Shown one piece after another: positions 15,401-29,718 of a stretch of 64,000 bases of DNA. How positions within the stretch are numbered: the first letter of the stretch is position 1; the number at the start of each line of letters is the position of its first letter. A program made the position numbers and the translations under genes. The stretch covers positions 1,612,001 to 1,676,000 of the forward strand of contig JAPDOI010000009.1 in the NCBI GenBank assembly GCA_029168955.1, read 5' to 3'. The notes beneath the pieces are model-generated. The model was given only the letters and a program-made list of their open reading frames with translations. It did no database searches and was not told the origin of the DNA. The DNA comes from Aplectana chamaeleonis. Lineage: Eukaryota; Nematoda; Chromadorea; Rhabditida; Cosmocercidae.

Positions 15401-18227
15401 TCATCAGAAGCCCGAAGCACTTTTCACGACGTCCCGATGACGTCATCAAGCCCGAAGCACTTTTCACGACGTCCCGATGACGTCATCAAGCCCGAAGCAC
15501 TTTCCCGACGTCCCGATGACGTCATCAGAAGCCCGAAGCACTTTTCACGACGTCCCGATGACGTCATCAGAAGCCCGAAGCACTTTCACGACGTCCGATG
15601 ACGTCATCAGAAGCGAAGCACTTTTCACGACGTCCCGATGACGTCATCAGAAGCCCGAAGCACTTTCACGACGTCCCGATGACGTCATCAGAAGCCCGAA
15701 GCACTTTCACGACGTCCCGATGACGTCATCAGAGGAGCCCGAAGCACTTTTCACGACGTCCCGATGACGTCATCAAGCCCGAAGCACTTTTCGACGTCCC
15801 GATGACGTCATCAGAAGCCCGAAGCACTTTTCACGACGTCCCGATGACGTCATCAGAAGCCCGAAGCACTTTCACGACGTCCGATGACGTCATCAGAAGC
15901 CGAAGCACTTTTCACGACGTCCCGATGACGTCATCAAGTAAGCCCGAAGCACTTTCGACGTCCCGATGACGTCATCAGAAGCCCGAAGCACTTTTTCGAC
16001 GTCGATGACGTCATCAAGCCGAAGCACTTTTCACGACGTCCCGATGACGTCATCAGAAGCCCGAAGCACTTTCGCGACGTCCCGATGACGTCATCAGAAC
16101 GAAGCACTTTTCACGACGTCCCGATGACGTCATCAGAAGCCCGAAGCACTTTTCACGACGTCCCGATGACGTCATCAGAAGCCCGAAGCACTTTTCGACG
16201 TCGATGACGTCATCAAGCCCGAAGCACTTTTCACGACGTCCCGATGACGTCATCAGAAGCCCGAAGCACTTTTCACGACGTCCGATGACGTCATCAGAAG
16301 CCCGAAGCACTTTTCACGACGTCCCGATGACGTCATCAGAAGCCCGAAGCACTTTTCACGACGTCCCGATGACGTCATCAGAAGCCCGAAGCACTTTCGA
16401 CGTCGATGACGTCATCAGAAGCCCGAAGCACTTTTCACGACGTCCCGATGACGTCATCAAGCCCGAAGCACTTTCACGACGTCCCGATGACGTCATCAAG
16501 CCCGAAGCACTTTTCACGACGTCCCGATGACGTCATCAGAAGCCCGAAGCACTTTCACGACGTCCCGATGACGTCATCAGAAGCCCGAAGCACTTTTCAC
16601 GACGTCGATGACGTCATCAAGCCCGAAAGCACTTTCACGACGTCCCGATGACGTCATCAGAAGCCCGAAGCACTTTCGACGATGTCCGATGACTTCATCA
16701 AATCGAACACTTTCGACGTCCGCAGATGACGTCATCAGAAGCCCGAAGCACTTTCCACGACGTCCGATGACGTCATCAGCCCAAGCACTTTTCACGACGT
16801 CCGATGACGTCATCAGAAGCCAAGCACTCTCGACGTCCGATGACGTCATCAAAGCCCGAAGCACTTTCGACGTCCCGATGACGTCATCAAACCAAGCACT
16901 TTTCACGACGTCCGATGACGTCATATTCAAATGAGCACTTTCACGACGTGCCGATGACGTCATCAGAAGCCCGAAGCACTTTTCACGACGTCCGATGACG
17001 TCATCAAGCCCGAAGCACTTTTTCGACGTCGATGACGTCATCAGAAGCCAAGCACTTTTCACGACGTCGATGACGTCATCAGAAGCCCGAAGCACTTTCG
17101 ACGTCCCGATGACGTCATGACGTCATCAAGCCCGAAGCACTTTCACGACGTCCCGATGACGTCATCAGAAGCCCGAAGCACTTTTCACGACGTCCCGATG
17201 ACGTCATCAGAGAGCCCGAAGCACTTTTCACGACGTCCCGATGACGTCATCAGAAGCCCGAAGCACTTTTCGACGTCCCGATGACGTCATCAGAAGCCCG
17301 AAGCACTTTTCACGACGTCCCGATGACGTCATCAGAAGCCGAAGCACTTTTCACGACGTCCCGATGACGTCATCAGAAGCCCGAAGCACTTTCGACGTCC
17401 CGATGACGTCATCAAGCCAAGCACTTTTCACGACGTCCCGATGACGTCATCAGAAGCCAGAAGCACTTTTCACGACGTCCCGATGACGTCATCAGAACGA
17501 AGCACTTTTCACGACGTCCCGATGACGTCATCAGAAGCCCGAAGCACTTTTCGACGTCCCGATGACGTCATCAGAAGCCCGAAGCACTTTTCACGACGTC
17601 CCGATGACGTCATCAGAAGCCCGAAGCACTTTCACGACGTCCCGATGACGTCATCAAGCCCGAAGCACTTTTCACGACGTCCCGATGACGTCATCAGAAG
17701 CCAGAAGCACTTTCACGACGTCCCGATGACGTCATCAAAGCCCGAAGCACTTTTCACGACGTCCCGATGACGTCATCAAGCCCGAAGCACTTTTCACGAC
17801 GTCGATGACGTCATCAGAAGCCCGAAGCACTTTTCGACGTCCCGATGACGTCATCAGAAGCCCGAAGCACTTTTCACGACGTCCCGATGAGCGTCATCAG
17901 AAGCCAGAAGCACTTTCACGACGTCCCGATGACGTCATCAGAAGCCCGAAGCACTTTTCACGACGTCCCGATGACGTCATCAGAAGCCGAAGGCACTTTC
18001 ACGACGTCCCGATGACGTCATCAAGCCCGAAGCACTTTCGACGTCCGATGACGTCATCAGAAGCCAAGCACTTTTCACGACGTCCCGATGACGTCATCAG
18101 AAGCCCGAAGCACTTTCCCGACGTTCACCCGATGACGTCATCAGAAAATGGCAAGCACTTTTCACGACGTGATGCGTCATCAAGCAAGCTTTTCACGACG
18201 TCCGATGACGTCATAGCGTTAAGCATC

Positions 18228-18408
18228 TCATTAACTTAGACGAGGTCACCCACGATTCACGACGTCCCATGAAAATGAATGGAAAACCGATAAAGATGTT
18301 TGATGCGCTATCCCGAGGGCTTGATCAGTTCTGTAGAAATACTTCGATTGATAGCGTTATAGATCGGTCGAAGTTCCATTTCTGACGTCGATGACGTCTT
18401 AGTGCCAA
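18228..18408 (+). mobile_element. Array-embedded TIR element, copy 3 (chimeric/degraded)
   Basis: The core is recognisable from CCATGAAAATGAATGG to AGTTCTGTAGAAATAC. Satellite words are spliced into it (CACGACGTCCC near 18257, GACGTCGATGACGTC near 18384), and the central part around the TCATTGTTGTTG segment is missing. Flanking monomers are also scrambled. Either this is gene conversion with satellite or, more likely, a faulty consensus. Confidence 0.75.
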
Positions 18409-21400
18409 GCACTTTCGACGTCCAGACTGTCATCAGAAACCGAAGCACTTTTCACGACGTCGATGACGTCATCAGAAGCCCGAAGCACTTTTCGACGTCC
18501 CGATGACGTCATCAGAAGCCCGAAGCACTTTCACGACGTCGATGACGTCATCAGAAGCCCGAAGCACTTTCGACGTCCCGATGACGTCATCAGAAGCGCG
18601 AAGCACTTTCACGACGTCCCGATGACGTCATCAGAAGCCCGAAGCACTTTTTCACGACGTCCCGATGACGTCATCAAGCCCAGCACTTTTCACGACGTCC
18701 CGATGACGTCATCAGAAGCCCGAAGCACTTTCACGACGTCGATGACGTCATCAGAAGCCAGAAGCACTTTTTACGACGCCCCGCTGACGTCATCAGAAGC
18801 CCGAAGCACTTTTCGCGACGTCACGATGACGTCATCAGAAGCCCGAAGCACTTTCACGACGTCCCGATGACGTCATCAGAAGCCCGAAGCACTTTTCACG
18901 ACGTCCGATGACGTCATCAGAAGCCCGAAGCACTTTTCACGACGTCCCGATGACGTCATCAGAAGCCCGAAGCACTTTCACGACGTCCCGATGACGTCAT
19001 CAGAAGCCCGAAGCACTTTTCACGACGTCCCGATGACGTCATCAAACCCGAAGCACTTTTCACGACGTCCCGATGACGTCATCAGAAGCCCGAAGCACTT
19101 TCACGACGTCCCGATGACGTCATCAAGCCCAAGCACTTTTCACGACGTCCCGATGACGTCATCAGAAGCCCGAAGCACTTTCGACGTCCCGATGACGTCA
19201 TCAGAAGCCCCGAAGCACTTTCACGACGTCCCGATGACGTCATCAAGAAGCCCGAAGCACTTTTCACGACGTCCCGATGACGTCATCAAACCCGAAGCAC
19301 TTTTCACGACGTCCCGATGACGTCATCAGAAGCCGAAGCACTTTTCACGACGTCCGATGACGTCATCAAGCCCGAAGCACTTTCACGACGTCCCGATGAC
19401 GTCATCAGAAGCCCGAAGCACTTTCACGACGTCCCGATGACGTCATCAGAAGCCGAAGCACTTTTCGACGTCCGATGACGTCATCAGAAGCCAAGCACTT
19501 TTCGACGTCCCGATGACGTCATCAGAAGCCCGAAGCACTTTACGACGTCCCGATGACGTCATCAAGCCAAGCACTTTTCGACGTCCCGATGACGTCATCA
19601 AGCCCGAAGCACTTTTCACGACGTCCCGATGACGTCATCAGAAGCCCGAAGCACTTTTCGACGTCCCGATGACGTCATCAGAAGCCCGAAGCACTTTTCA
19701 CGACGTCCCGATGACGTCATCAGAAGCCCGAAGCACTTTTTACGACGTCCCGATGACGTCATCAGAGCCCGAAGCACTTTTCACGACGTCCGATGACGTC
19801 ATCAGAAGCCCGAAGCACTTTTCACGACGTCCCGATGACGTCATCAGAAGAGCCCGAAGCACTTTCGACGTCCCGATGACGTCATCAGAAGCCGAAGCAC
19901 TTTCACGACGTCCCGATGACGTCATCAGAAGCCCGAAGCACTTTCCACGACGTCCGATGACGTCATCAGAAGCCCGAAGCACTTTTCACGACGTCCCGAT
20001 GACGTCATCAGAAGCCAAGCACTTTCACGACGTCCCGATGACGTCATCAGAAGCCCGAAGCACTTTTCGACGTCCCGATGACGTCATCAGAAGCCCGAAG
20101 CACTTTTCGACGTCCCGATGACGTCATCAGAGCCCGAAGCACTTTTCACGACGTCTCGATGACGTCATCAGAAGCCAAGCACTTTCGACGTCGATGACGT
20201 CATCAGAAGCCCGAAGCACTTTTCACGACGTCCCGATGACGTCATCAGAAGCCAAGCACTTTCACGACGTCCCGATGACGTCATCGAAGCCCGAAGCACT
20301 TTTCACGACGTCCCGATGAGCGTCATCAGAAGCCCGAAGCACTTTTCGACGTCCCGATGACGTCATCAGAAGCCCGAAGCACTTTTCACGACGTCGATGA
20401 CGTCATCAGAAGCCGAGCACTTTTCACGACGTCCCGATGACGTCATCAGAAGCCCGAAGCACTTTCACGACGTCCGATGACGTCATCAAGCCCGAAGCAC
20501 TTTTCACGACGTCCGATGACGTCATCGGAAGCCCGAAGCACTTTTCACGACGTCCCGATGACGTCATCAGAAGCCCGAAGCACTTTTCACGACGACCCGA
20601 TGACGTGATCGGAAGCCCGAAGCACTTTTCACGACGTCCCGATGACGTCATCAGAAGCCCGAAGCACTTTTCACGACGACTCGATGACGTCATCAGAAGC
20701 CCGAAGCACTTTTCACGACGTCCCGATGACGTCATCAAAAACCCGAAAGCACTTTTCGACGTCCCGATGACGTCATCAGAAGCCCGAAGCGCACTTTCAC
20801 GACGTCCCGATGACGTCATCAAGCCGAAGCACTTTCACGACGTCCCGATGACGTCATCAGAAGCCCGAAGCACTTTCACGACGTCCCGATGACGTCATCA
20901 GAAGCCAGAAGCACTTTTCACGACGTCCCGATGACGTCATCAGAAGCCCGAAGCACTTTTCACGACGTCCGATGACGTCATCAAGCCAAGCACTTTTCGA
21001 CGTCCGATGACGTCATCAGAAGCCAAACGCACTTTCACGACGTCCCGATGACGTCATCAGAAGCCCGAAGCACTTTTCACGACGTCCCGATGACGTCATC
21101 AGAAGCCCGAAGCACTTTTCACGACGTCCGATGACGTCATCAAGCCCGAAGCACTTTCACGACGTCCGATGACGTCATCAGAAGCCCGAAGCACTTTTCG
21201 ACGTCCCGATGACGTCATCAGAAGGCGAAGCACTTTTCACGACGTCCCGATGACGTCATCAGAAGCCCGAAGCACTTTTCACGACGTCCCGATGACGTCA
21301 TCAGAAGCCCGAAGCACTTTTCACGACGTCCGATGACGTCATCAGAAGCCCGAAGCACTTTCACGACGTCCCGATGACGTCATCAAGCCCGAAGCACTTT

Positions 21401-24400
21401 TCACGACGTCCCGATGAGCGTCATCAGAAGCCCGAAGCACTTTTCACGACGTCCCGATGACGTCATCAGAAGCCCGAAGCACTTTTCACGACGTCCCGAT
21501 GACGTCATCAGAAGCCCGAAGCACTTTCACGACGTCCGATGACGTCATCAGAAGCCCGAAGCACTTTTCACGACGTCCCGATGACGTCATCAAACCCGAA
21601 GCACTTTCACGACGTCGATGACGTCATCAGAAGCCCGAAGCACTTTTCACGACGTCCCGATGACGTCATCAGAAGCCCGAAGCACTTTTCACGACGTCCC
21701 GATGACGTCATCAGAAGCGAAGCACTTTTCACGACGTCCCGATGACGTCATCAGAAGCCCGAAGCACTTTCACGACGTCCCGATGACGTCATCAGAAGCC
21801 CGAAGCACTTTCACGACGTCCCGATGACGTCATCAGAAGCCCGAAGCACTTTTCACGACGTCCCGATGACGTCATCAAAGCCCGAAGCACTTTTCACGAC
21901 GTCCCGATGACGTCATCAGAAGCCCGAAGCACTTTTCACGACGTCCGATGACGTCATCAGAAGCCAAGCACTTTCGACGTCCCGATGACGTCATCAGAAG
22001 CCCGAAACACTTTTCGACGTCCCGATGACGTCATCAGAAGCCCGAAGCACTTTCACGACGTCGATGACGTCATCAGAAGCCCGAAGCACTTTTCGACGTC
22101 CCGATGACGTCATCAAAGCCCGAAGCACTTTTCACGACGTCCCGATGACGTCATCAGAGCCGAAGCACTTTCACGACGTCGATGACGTCATCAAGCCAGA
22201 AGCACTTTTCGCGACGTCCCGATGACGTCATCAAGCCCGAAGCACTTTCACGACGTCCCGATGACGTCATCAAAGCCCGGCACTTTCACGACGTCCCGAT
22301 GACGTCATCAAGCCAAGCACTTTTCGACGTCCCGATGACGTCATCAAAGCCCGAAGCACTTTCGACGTCCCGATGACGTCATCAAGCCGAAGCACTTTTC
22401 ACGACGTCCCGATGACGTCATCAGAAGCCCGGAGCACTTTTCACGACGTCCCGATGACGTCATCAGAAGCCCGAAGCACTTTTCACGACGTCCGATGACG
22501 TCATCAGAAGCCAAGCACTTTTCACGACGTCGATGACGTCATCAAGCCCGAAGCACTTTCGACGTCCCGATGACGTCATCAGAAGCCCGAAGCACTTTTC
22601 ACGACGTCCCGATGACGTCATCAGAAGCGAAGCACTTTTCACGACGTCCGATGACGTCATCAAAGCCCGAAGCACTTTTCACGACGTCCCGATGACGTCA
22701 TCAGAAGCCCGAAGCACTTTCGACGTCCCGATGACGTCATCGAAGCCAAGCACTTTTCACGACGTCCCGATGACGTCATCAAAGCCCGAAGCACTTTTCA
22801 CGACGTCCCGATGACGTCATCAGAAGCCCGAAGCACTTTCGACGTCCCGATGACGTCATCAGAAGCCGAAGCACTTTTCACGACGTCGATGACGTCATCA
22901 GAAGCCCGAAGCACTTTTCACGACGTCCCGATGACGTCATCAGAAGCCCGAAGCACTTTTCACGACGTCCCGATGACGTCATCAGAAGCAGAAGCACTTT
23001 TCGACGTCCCGATGACGTCATCAGAGAGCCCGAAGCACTTTTTCGACGTCCCGATGACGTCATCAGAAGCCTGAAGCACTTTTCACGACGTCCCGATGAC
23101 GTCATCAGAAGCCCGAAGCACTTTTCACGACGTCCGATGACGTCATCAGAAGCACGAAGCACTTTTCACGACGTCCCGATGACGTCATCAGAAGCCCGAA
23201 GCACTTTTCACGACGTCCCGATGACGTCATCAAGCCCGAAGCACTTTCACGACGTCGATGACGTCATCAGAAGCGCGAAGCACTTTTCGACGTCCCGATG
23301 ACGTCATCAGAAGCCCGAAGCACTTTTCACGACGTCCCGATGACGTCATCAAAGCCCGAAGCACTTTTCACGACGTCCCGATGACGTCATCAGAAGCCCG
23401 AAGCACTTTCACGACGTCCCGATGACGTCATCAGAAGCCCGAAGCACTTTTGCGACGTCCCGATGACGTCATCAGAGCCGAAGCACTTTTCACGACGTCC
23501 CGATGACGTCATCAGAAGCCCGAAGCACTTTTCACGACGTCCGATGACGTCATCAGAAGCCCGAAGCACTTTTCACGACGTCCCGATGACGTCATCAGAA
23601 GCCCGAAGCACTTTCACGACGTCCCGATGACGTCATCAGAAGCCCGAAGCACTTTTCGACGTCCCGATGACGTCATCAGAAGCCCGAAGCACTTTTCACG
23701 ACGTCCCGATGACGTCATCAGAAGCCAGAAGCACTTTTTCACGACGTCGATGACGTCATCAGAAGCCCGAAGCACTTTCACGACGTCCCGATGAGCGTCA
23801 TCAGAAGCCCGAAGCACTTTTCACGACGTCCCGATGACGTCATCAGAAGCCGAAGCACTTTTCACGACGTCCCGATGACGTCATCAGAAGCCCGAAGCAC
23901 TTTCACGACGTCCGATGGCGTCATCAAGCCCGAAGCACTTTTCACGACGTCCGATGACGTCATCAGAAGCCCGAAGCACTTTTCACGACGTCCCGATGAC
24001 GTCATCAGAAGCCCGAAGCACTTTCACGACGTCCCGATGACGTCATCAGAAGCCAACGCACTTTCACGACGTCCCGATGACGTCATCAGAAGCCCGAAGC
24101 ACTTTCACGACGTCCCGATGACGTCATCAGAAGCCGAAGCACTTTTCACGACGTCCCGATGACGTCATCAGAAGCCCAAGCACTTTTCACGACGTCCCGA
24201 TGACGTCATCAGAAGCCGAAGCACTTTCACGACGTCCCGATGACGTCATCAGAAGCCCGAAGCACTTTTCGACGTCCGATGACGTCATCAGAAGCCCGAA
24301 GCACTTTCACGACGTCCCGATGACGTCATCAGAAGCCCGAAGCACTTTTCACGATGTCCCGATGACGTCATCAGAAGCCCGAAGCACTTTTCACGACGTC

Positions 24401-27400
24401 CCGATGACGTCATCAGAAGCCCGAAGCACTTTTCACGACGTCCCGATGACGTCATCAGAAGCCCGAAGCACTTTTCACTATGTCGATGACGTCATCAGAA
24501 GCCCAGAAACACTTTCGACGTCCCGATGACGTCATCAATCAAGCACTTTTCACGACGTCCCGATGACGTCATCAAACCAAGCACTTTCTGACGACGTCCC
24601 GATGACCTCTCGTCATCAAGCCCGAAGCACTTTTCACGACGTCCCGATGACGTCATCAGAAGCCCGAAGCACTTTTCACGACGTCCCGATGACGTCATCA
24701 GAAGCCCGGAAGCACTTTTCGACGTCCCGATGACGTCATCAGAAGCCCGAAGCACTTTCACGACGTCCCGATGACGTCATCAGAAGCCCGAAGCACTTTT
24801 CACGACGTCCCGATGACGTCATCAGAAGCCCGAAGCACTTTCACGACGTCCCGATGACGTCATCAGAAGCCAAGCACTTTTCACGACGTCCCGATGACGT
24901 CATCAGAAGCCGAAGCACTTTCACGACGTCCGATGACGTCATCAGAAGCCCGAAGCACTTTTCACGACGTCCCGATGACGTCATCAGAAGCCCGAAGCAC
25001 TTTCGACGTCCCGATGACGTCATCAGAAGCCCGAAGCACTTTCACGACGTCCCGATGACGTCATCAGAAGCCCGAAGCACTTTCACGACGTCCCGATGAC
25101 GTCATCAGAGCCAAGCACTTTTCGACGTCCCGATGACGTCATCAGAAGCCCGAAGCACTTTTCACGACGTCCCGATGACGTCATCAGAAGCCAAGCACTT
25201 TCACGACGTCCCGATGACGTCATCAGAAGCCCGAAGCACTTTCACGACGTCCCGATGACGTCATCAGAAGCCCGAAGCACTTTTCACGACGTCCCGATGA
25301 CGTCATCAGAAGCCCGAAGCACTTTTCACGACGTCCCGATGACGTCATCAGAAGCCCGAAGCACTTTTCACGACGTCCCGATGACGTCATCAGAAGCCCG
25401 AAGCACTTTTCACGACGTCCCGATGACGTCATCAGAAGCCAAGCACTTTCACGACGTCCCGATGACGTCATCAGAAGCCCGAAGCACTTTTCACGACGTC
25501 CCGATGACGTCATCAGAAGCCCGAAGCACTTTTCGACGTCCCGATGACGTCATCAGAAGCCAGAAGCACTTTTCACGACGTCCCGATGACGTCATCAGAA
25601 GCCCGAAGCACTTTTCACGACGTCCCGATGACGTCATCAGAAGCCCGAAGCACTTTCACGACGTCCCGATGACGTCATCAGAAGCCCGAAGCACTTTCAC
25701 GACGTCCCGATGACGTCATCAGAAGCCCGAAGCACTTTCACGACGTCCCGATGACGTCACGAGAAGCCCGAAGCACTTTTCACGACGTCCGATGACGTCA
25801 TCAGAAGCCCGAAGCACTTTCACGACGTCCCGATGACGTCATCAGAAGCCCGAAGCACTTTCACGACGTCCCGATGACGTCATCAGAAGCCCGAAGCACT
25901 CTCACGACGTCCCGATGACGTCATCAGAAGCCAAGCACTTTTCACGACGTCCCGATGACGTCATCAAGCCCGAAGCACTTTCACGACGTCCCGATGACGT
26001 CATCAGAAGCCCGAAGCACTTTTCGACGTCCCGATGACGTCATCAGAAGCCCGAAGCACTTTCACGACGTCCCGATGACGTCATCAGAAGCCGAAGCACT
26101 TTTCACGACGTCCCGATGACGTCGTCAGAAGCCCGAAGCACTTTTCACGACGTCCCGATGACGTCATCAGAAGCCCGAAGCACTTTTCACGACGTCCCGA
26201 TGACGTCATCAGAAGCCCGAAGCACTTTCACGACGTCCCGTTGACGTCATCAGAAGCCCGAAGCACTTTCACGACGTCCCGATGACGTCATCAGAAGCCC
26301 GAAGCACTTTTCACGACGTCCCGATGACGTCATCAGAAGCCCGAAGCACTTTTCACGACGTCCCGATGACGTCATCAGAAGCCCGAAGCACTTTTCACGA
26401 CGTCCCCATGACGTCATCAGAAGCCCGAAGCACTTTCACGACGTCCCGATGACGTCATCAGAAGCCCGAAGCACTTTTCACGACGTCCCGATGACGTCAT
26501 CAGAAGCCAGAAGCACTCTCACGACGTCCCGATGACGTCATCAGAAGCCCGAAGCACTTTTCACGACGTCCCGATGACGTCATCAGAAGCCCGAAGCACT
26601 TTCACGACGTCCCGATGACGTCATCAGAAGCCCGAAGCACTTTTCACGACGTCTCGATGACGTCATCAGAAGCCCGAAGCACTCTCACGACGTCCCGATG
26701 ACGTCATCAGAAGCCCGAAGCACTTTTCACGACGTCTCGATGACGTCATCAAGCCCGAAGCACTTTCACGACGTCCCGATGACGTCATCAGAAGCCCGAA
26801 GCACTTTTCACGACGTCCCGATGACGTCATCAGAAGCCCGGAAGCACTTTTCACGACGTCCCGATGACGTCATCAGAAGCCCGAAGCACTTTCACGACGT
26901 CCCGATGACGTCATCAGAAGCCAAGCACTTTCACGACGTCCCGATGACGTCATCAGAAGCCCGAAGCACTTTTCACGACGTCCTGATGACGTCATCAGAA
27001 GCCCGAAGCACTTTTCACGACCTCCCGATGACGTCATCAGAAGCCCGAAGCACTTTTCACGACGTCCCGATGACGTCATCAGAAGCCCGAAGCACTTTCA
27101 CGACGTCCCGATGACGTCATCAGAAGCCTGAAGCACTTTTCACGGCGTCCCGATGACGTCATCAGAAGCCCGAAGCACTTTCACGACGTCCCGATGACGT
27201 CATCGGAAACCCGAAGCGCTTACACGACGTCCCGATGACGTCATCAGAAGCCCGAAGCACTTTCACGACGTCCGATGACGTCATCAAGCCAAGCACTTTC
27301 ACGACGTCCCGATGACGTCATCAGAAGCCCGAAGCACTTTCACGACGTCCCGATGACGTCATCAAGCCCGAAGCACTCGACGTCCGATGACGTCATCAAG

Positions 27401-27555
27401 AAGCACTTTTCGACGATCCCGATGACGTCATTCAATTTCGACGTCGATGACGTCTTAAGCCCGAAGCACTTTCACGACGTCCCGATGACGTCATTAGAAG
27501 CCCGAAGCACTTTCACGACGTCCCGATGACGTCATCAGAAGCCCGAAGCACTTTT

Positions 27556-27762
27556 GGTACTATCCTAGACGGGGGCGGGGGGGGGGTCACCCACGATTTT
27601 CCCATGAAAATGAATGGAAAACCTGATAAAAGATGTTTGATGCTGCTATCAATCATTGTTGTTGATGAAGTTCTGTAGAAATACTTCGATTGATAGCGTT
27701 ATAGATCGGTGGTTCATTCCATTTCTGACTTGAATCTTGAGAGCCCCGTCTGGGGTAGGCCC
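27556..27762 (+). mobile_element. Array-embedded TIR element, copy 4
   Basis: Nearly full-length copy (start GGTACTATCC, one base different). Left terminal repeat AGACGGGGG and right terminal repeat CCCCGTCT are inverted. Flanked by GCACTTTT on the left and GCACTTTC on the right. The next monomers carry the diagnostic variants CCCAATGACG and AAACTCGAGGCAC, found after the other copies too. First member of the left element pair. Confidence 0.92.
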
Positions 27763-27851
27763 GCACTTTCACGACGTCCCAATGACGTCATCAGAAACTC
27801 GAGGCACTTTTTACGACGTCCCGATGACGTCATCAAGCCCGAAGCACTTTT

Positions 27852-28049
27852 GGGACTATCCTAGACGGGGTCACCCACGATTTTCCCATGAAAATGAATG
27901 GAAAACCTGATAAAAGATGTTTGATGCTGCTATCAATCATTGTTGTTGATGAAGTTCTGTAGAAATACTTCGATTGATAGCGTTATAGATCGGTGGTTCA
28001 TTCCATTTCTGACTTGAATCTTGAGTGCCCCCCCGTCTGGGGTAGGCCC
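27852..28049 (+). mobile_element. Array-embedded TIR element, copy 5
   Basis: Full-length 198-bp copy. The outer ~20 bp at each end form an imperfect inverted repeat (about 17 of 20 positions: GGGACTATCCTAGACGGGG versus the complement of the right end). Flanks are GCACTTTT on both sides. It lies 296 bp after the start of copy 4 and is the second of a pair. Confidence 0.94.
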
Positions 28050-29214
28050 GCACTTTTCACGACGTCCCAATGACGTCATCAGAAACTCGAGGCACTTTTT
28101 ACGACGTCCCGATGACGTCATCAGAAGCCCGAAGCACTTTTCACGACGTCCCGATGACGTCATCAGAAGCCCGAAGCACTTTCACGACGTCCCGATGACG
28201 TCATGAGAAGCCAAGCACTTTCACGACGTCCCGATAAAGTCATCAGAAACCCGAAGCACTTTCACGACGTCTTGATGACGTCGTCAGAAGCCTGAAGCAC
28301 TTTCACGACGTCCCGATGACGTCATCAGAAGCCCCAAGCACTTTTCACGGCGTCCCGATGACGTCATCAGAAACTCGAGGCACTTTTACGACGTCCCGAT
28401 GACGTCATCAGAAACCGAACACTTTTCACGACGTCCCGTTGACGTCATCAGAAGCCCGAAGCACTTTCACGACGTCCCGATGACGTCATCAGAAGCCCGA
28501 AGCACTTTTCACGACGTCCCGATGGCGTCATCAGAAGCCCGAAGCACTTTCACGACGTCCCGATGACGTCATCAGAAGCCCGAAGCACTTTCACGATGTC
28601 CCGATGACGCCATCAGAAGCCCGAAGCACTCTCACGACGTCACGATGACGTCATCAGAAGCCCGAAGCACTTTTCACGACGTCTCGATGACGTCATCAGA
28701 AGCCCGAAGCACTCTCACGACGTCCCGATGACGTCATCAGAAGCCCGAAGCACTTTTGACGACGTCCCGATGACGTCATCAGAAGCCCGAAGCACTTTTC
28801 ACGACGTCCCGATGATGTCATCAGAAGCCCGAAGCACTTTCACGACGTCCCGATGACGTCATCAGAAGCCCGAAGCACTTTTCACGACGTCCCGATGACG
28901 TCATCAGAAGCCCGAAGCACTTTTCACGACGTCCCGATGACGTCATCAGAAGCCCGAAGCACTCTCACGACGTCCCCATGACCTCATCAGAAGCCCGAAG
29001 CACTCTCACGACGTCCCGATGACGTCATCAGAGGCCCGAAGCACTTTTCACGACGTCCCGATGACGTCATCAGAAGCCCGAAGCACTTTCACGACGTCCC
29101 GATGACGTCATAAGAAGCCCGAAGCACTTTCACGACGTCCCGATGACGTCATCAGAAGCCCGAAGCACTTTTCACGACGTCCCGATGACGTCATCAGAAG
29201 CCCGAAGCACTTTT

Positions 29215-29419
29215 GGGACTATCCTAGACGGGGGGGGTCACCCACGATTTTCCCATGAAAATGAATGGAAAACCTGATAAAAGATGTTTGATGCTGCTAT
29301 CAATCATTGTTGTTGATGAAGTTCTGTAGAAATACTTCGATTGATAGCGTTATAGATCGGTGGTTCATTCCATTTCTGACTTGAATCTTGAGTGCCCCCC
29401 CCCCGTCTGGGGTAGGCCC
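29215..29419 (+). mobile_element. Array-embedded TIR element, copy 6
   Basis: Full-length copy with the same ends, core and GCACTTTT flanks. It starts 1659 bp after copy 4 and is followed by the same CCCAATGACG / AAACTCGAGG variant monomers. First member of the second pair. Confidence 0.94.
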
Positions 29420-29511
29420 GCACTTTTCACGACGTCCCAATGACGTCATCAGAAACTCGAGGCACTTTTTACGACGTCCCGATGACGTCATCAGAAGCCC
29501 GAAGCACTTTT

Positions 29512-29718
29512 GGGACTATCCTAGACGGGGGGGGGTCACCCACGATTTTCCCATGAAAATGAATGGAAAACCTGATAAAAGATGTTTGATGCTGCTATCA
29601 ATCATTGTTGTTGATGAAGTTCTGTAGAAATACTTCGATTGATAGCGTTATAGATCGGTGGTTCATTCCATTTCTGACTTGAATCTTGAGTGCCCCCCCC
29701 CCCGTCTGGGGTAGGCCC
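29512..29718 (+). mobile_element. Array-embedded TIR element, copy 7
   Basis: Full-length copy with the same ends, core and flanks, 1660 bp after copy 5. G and C run lengths differ from the other copies, as expected for homopolymer slippage or sequencing error. Confidence 0.94.
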
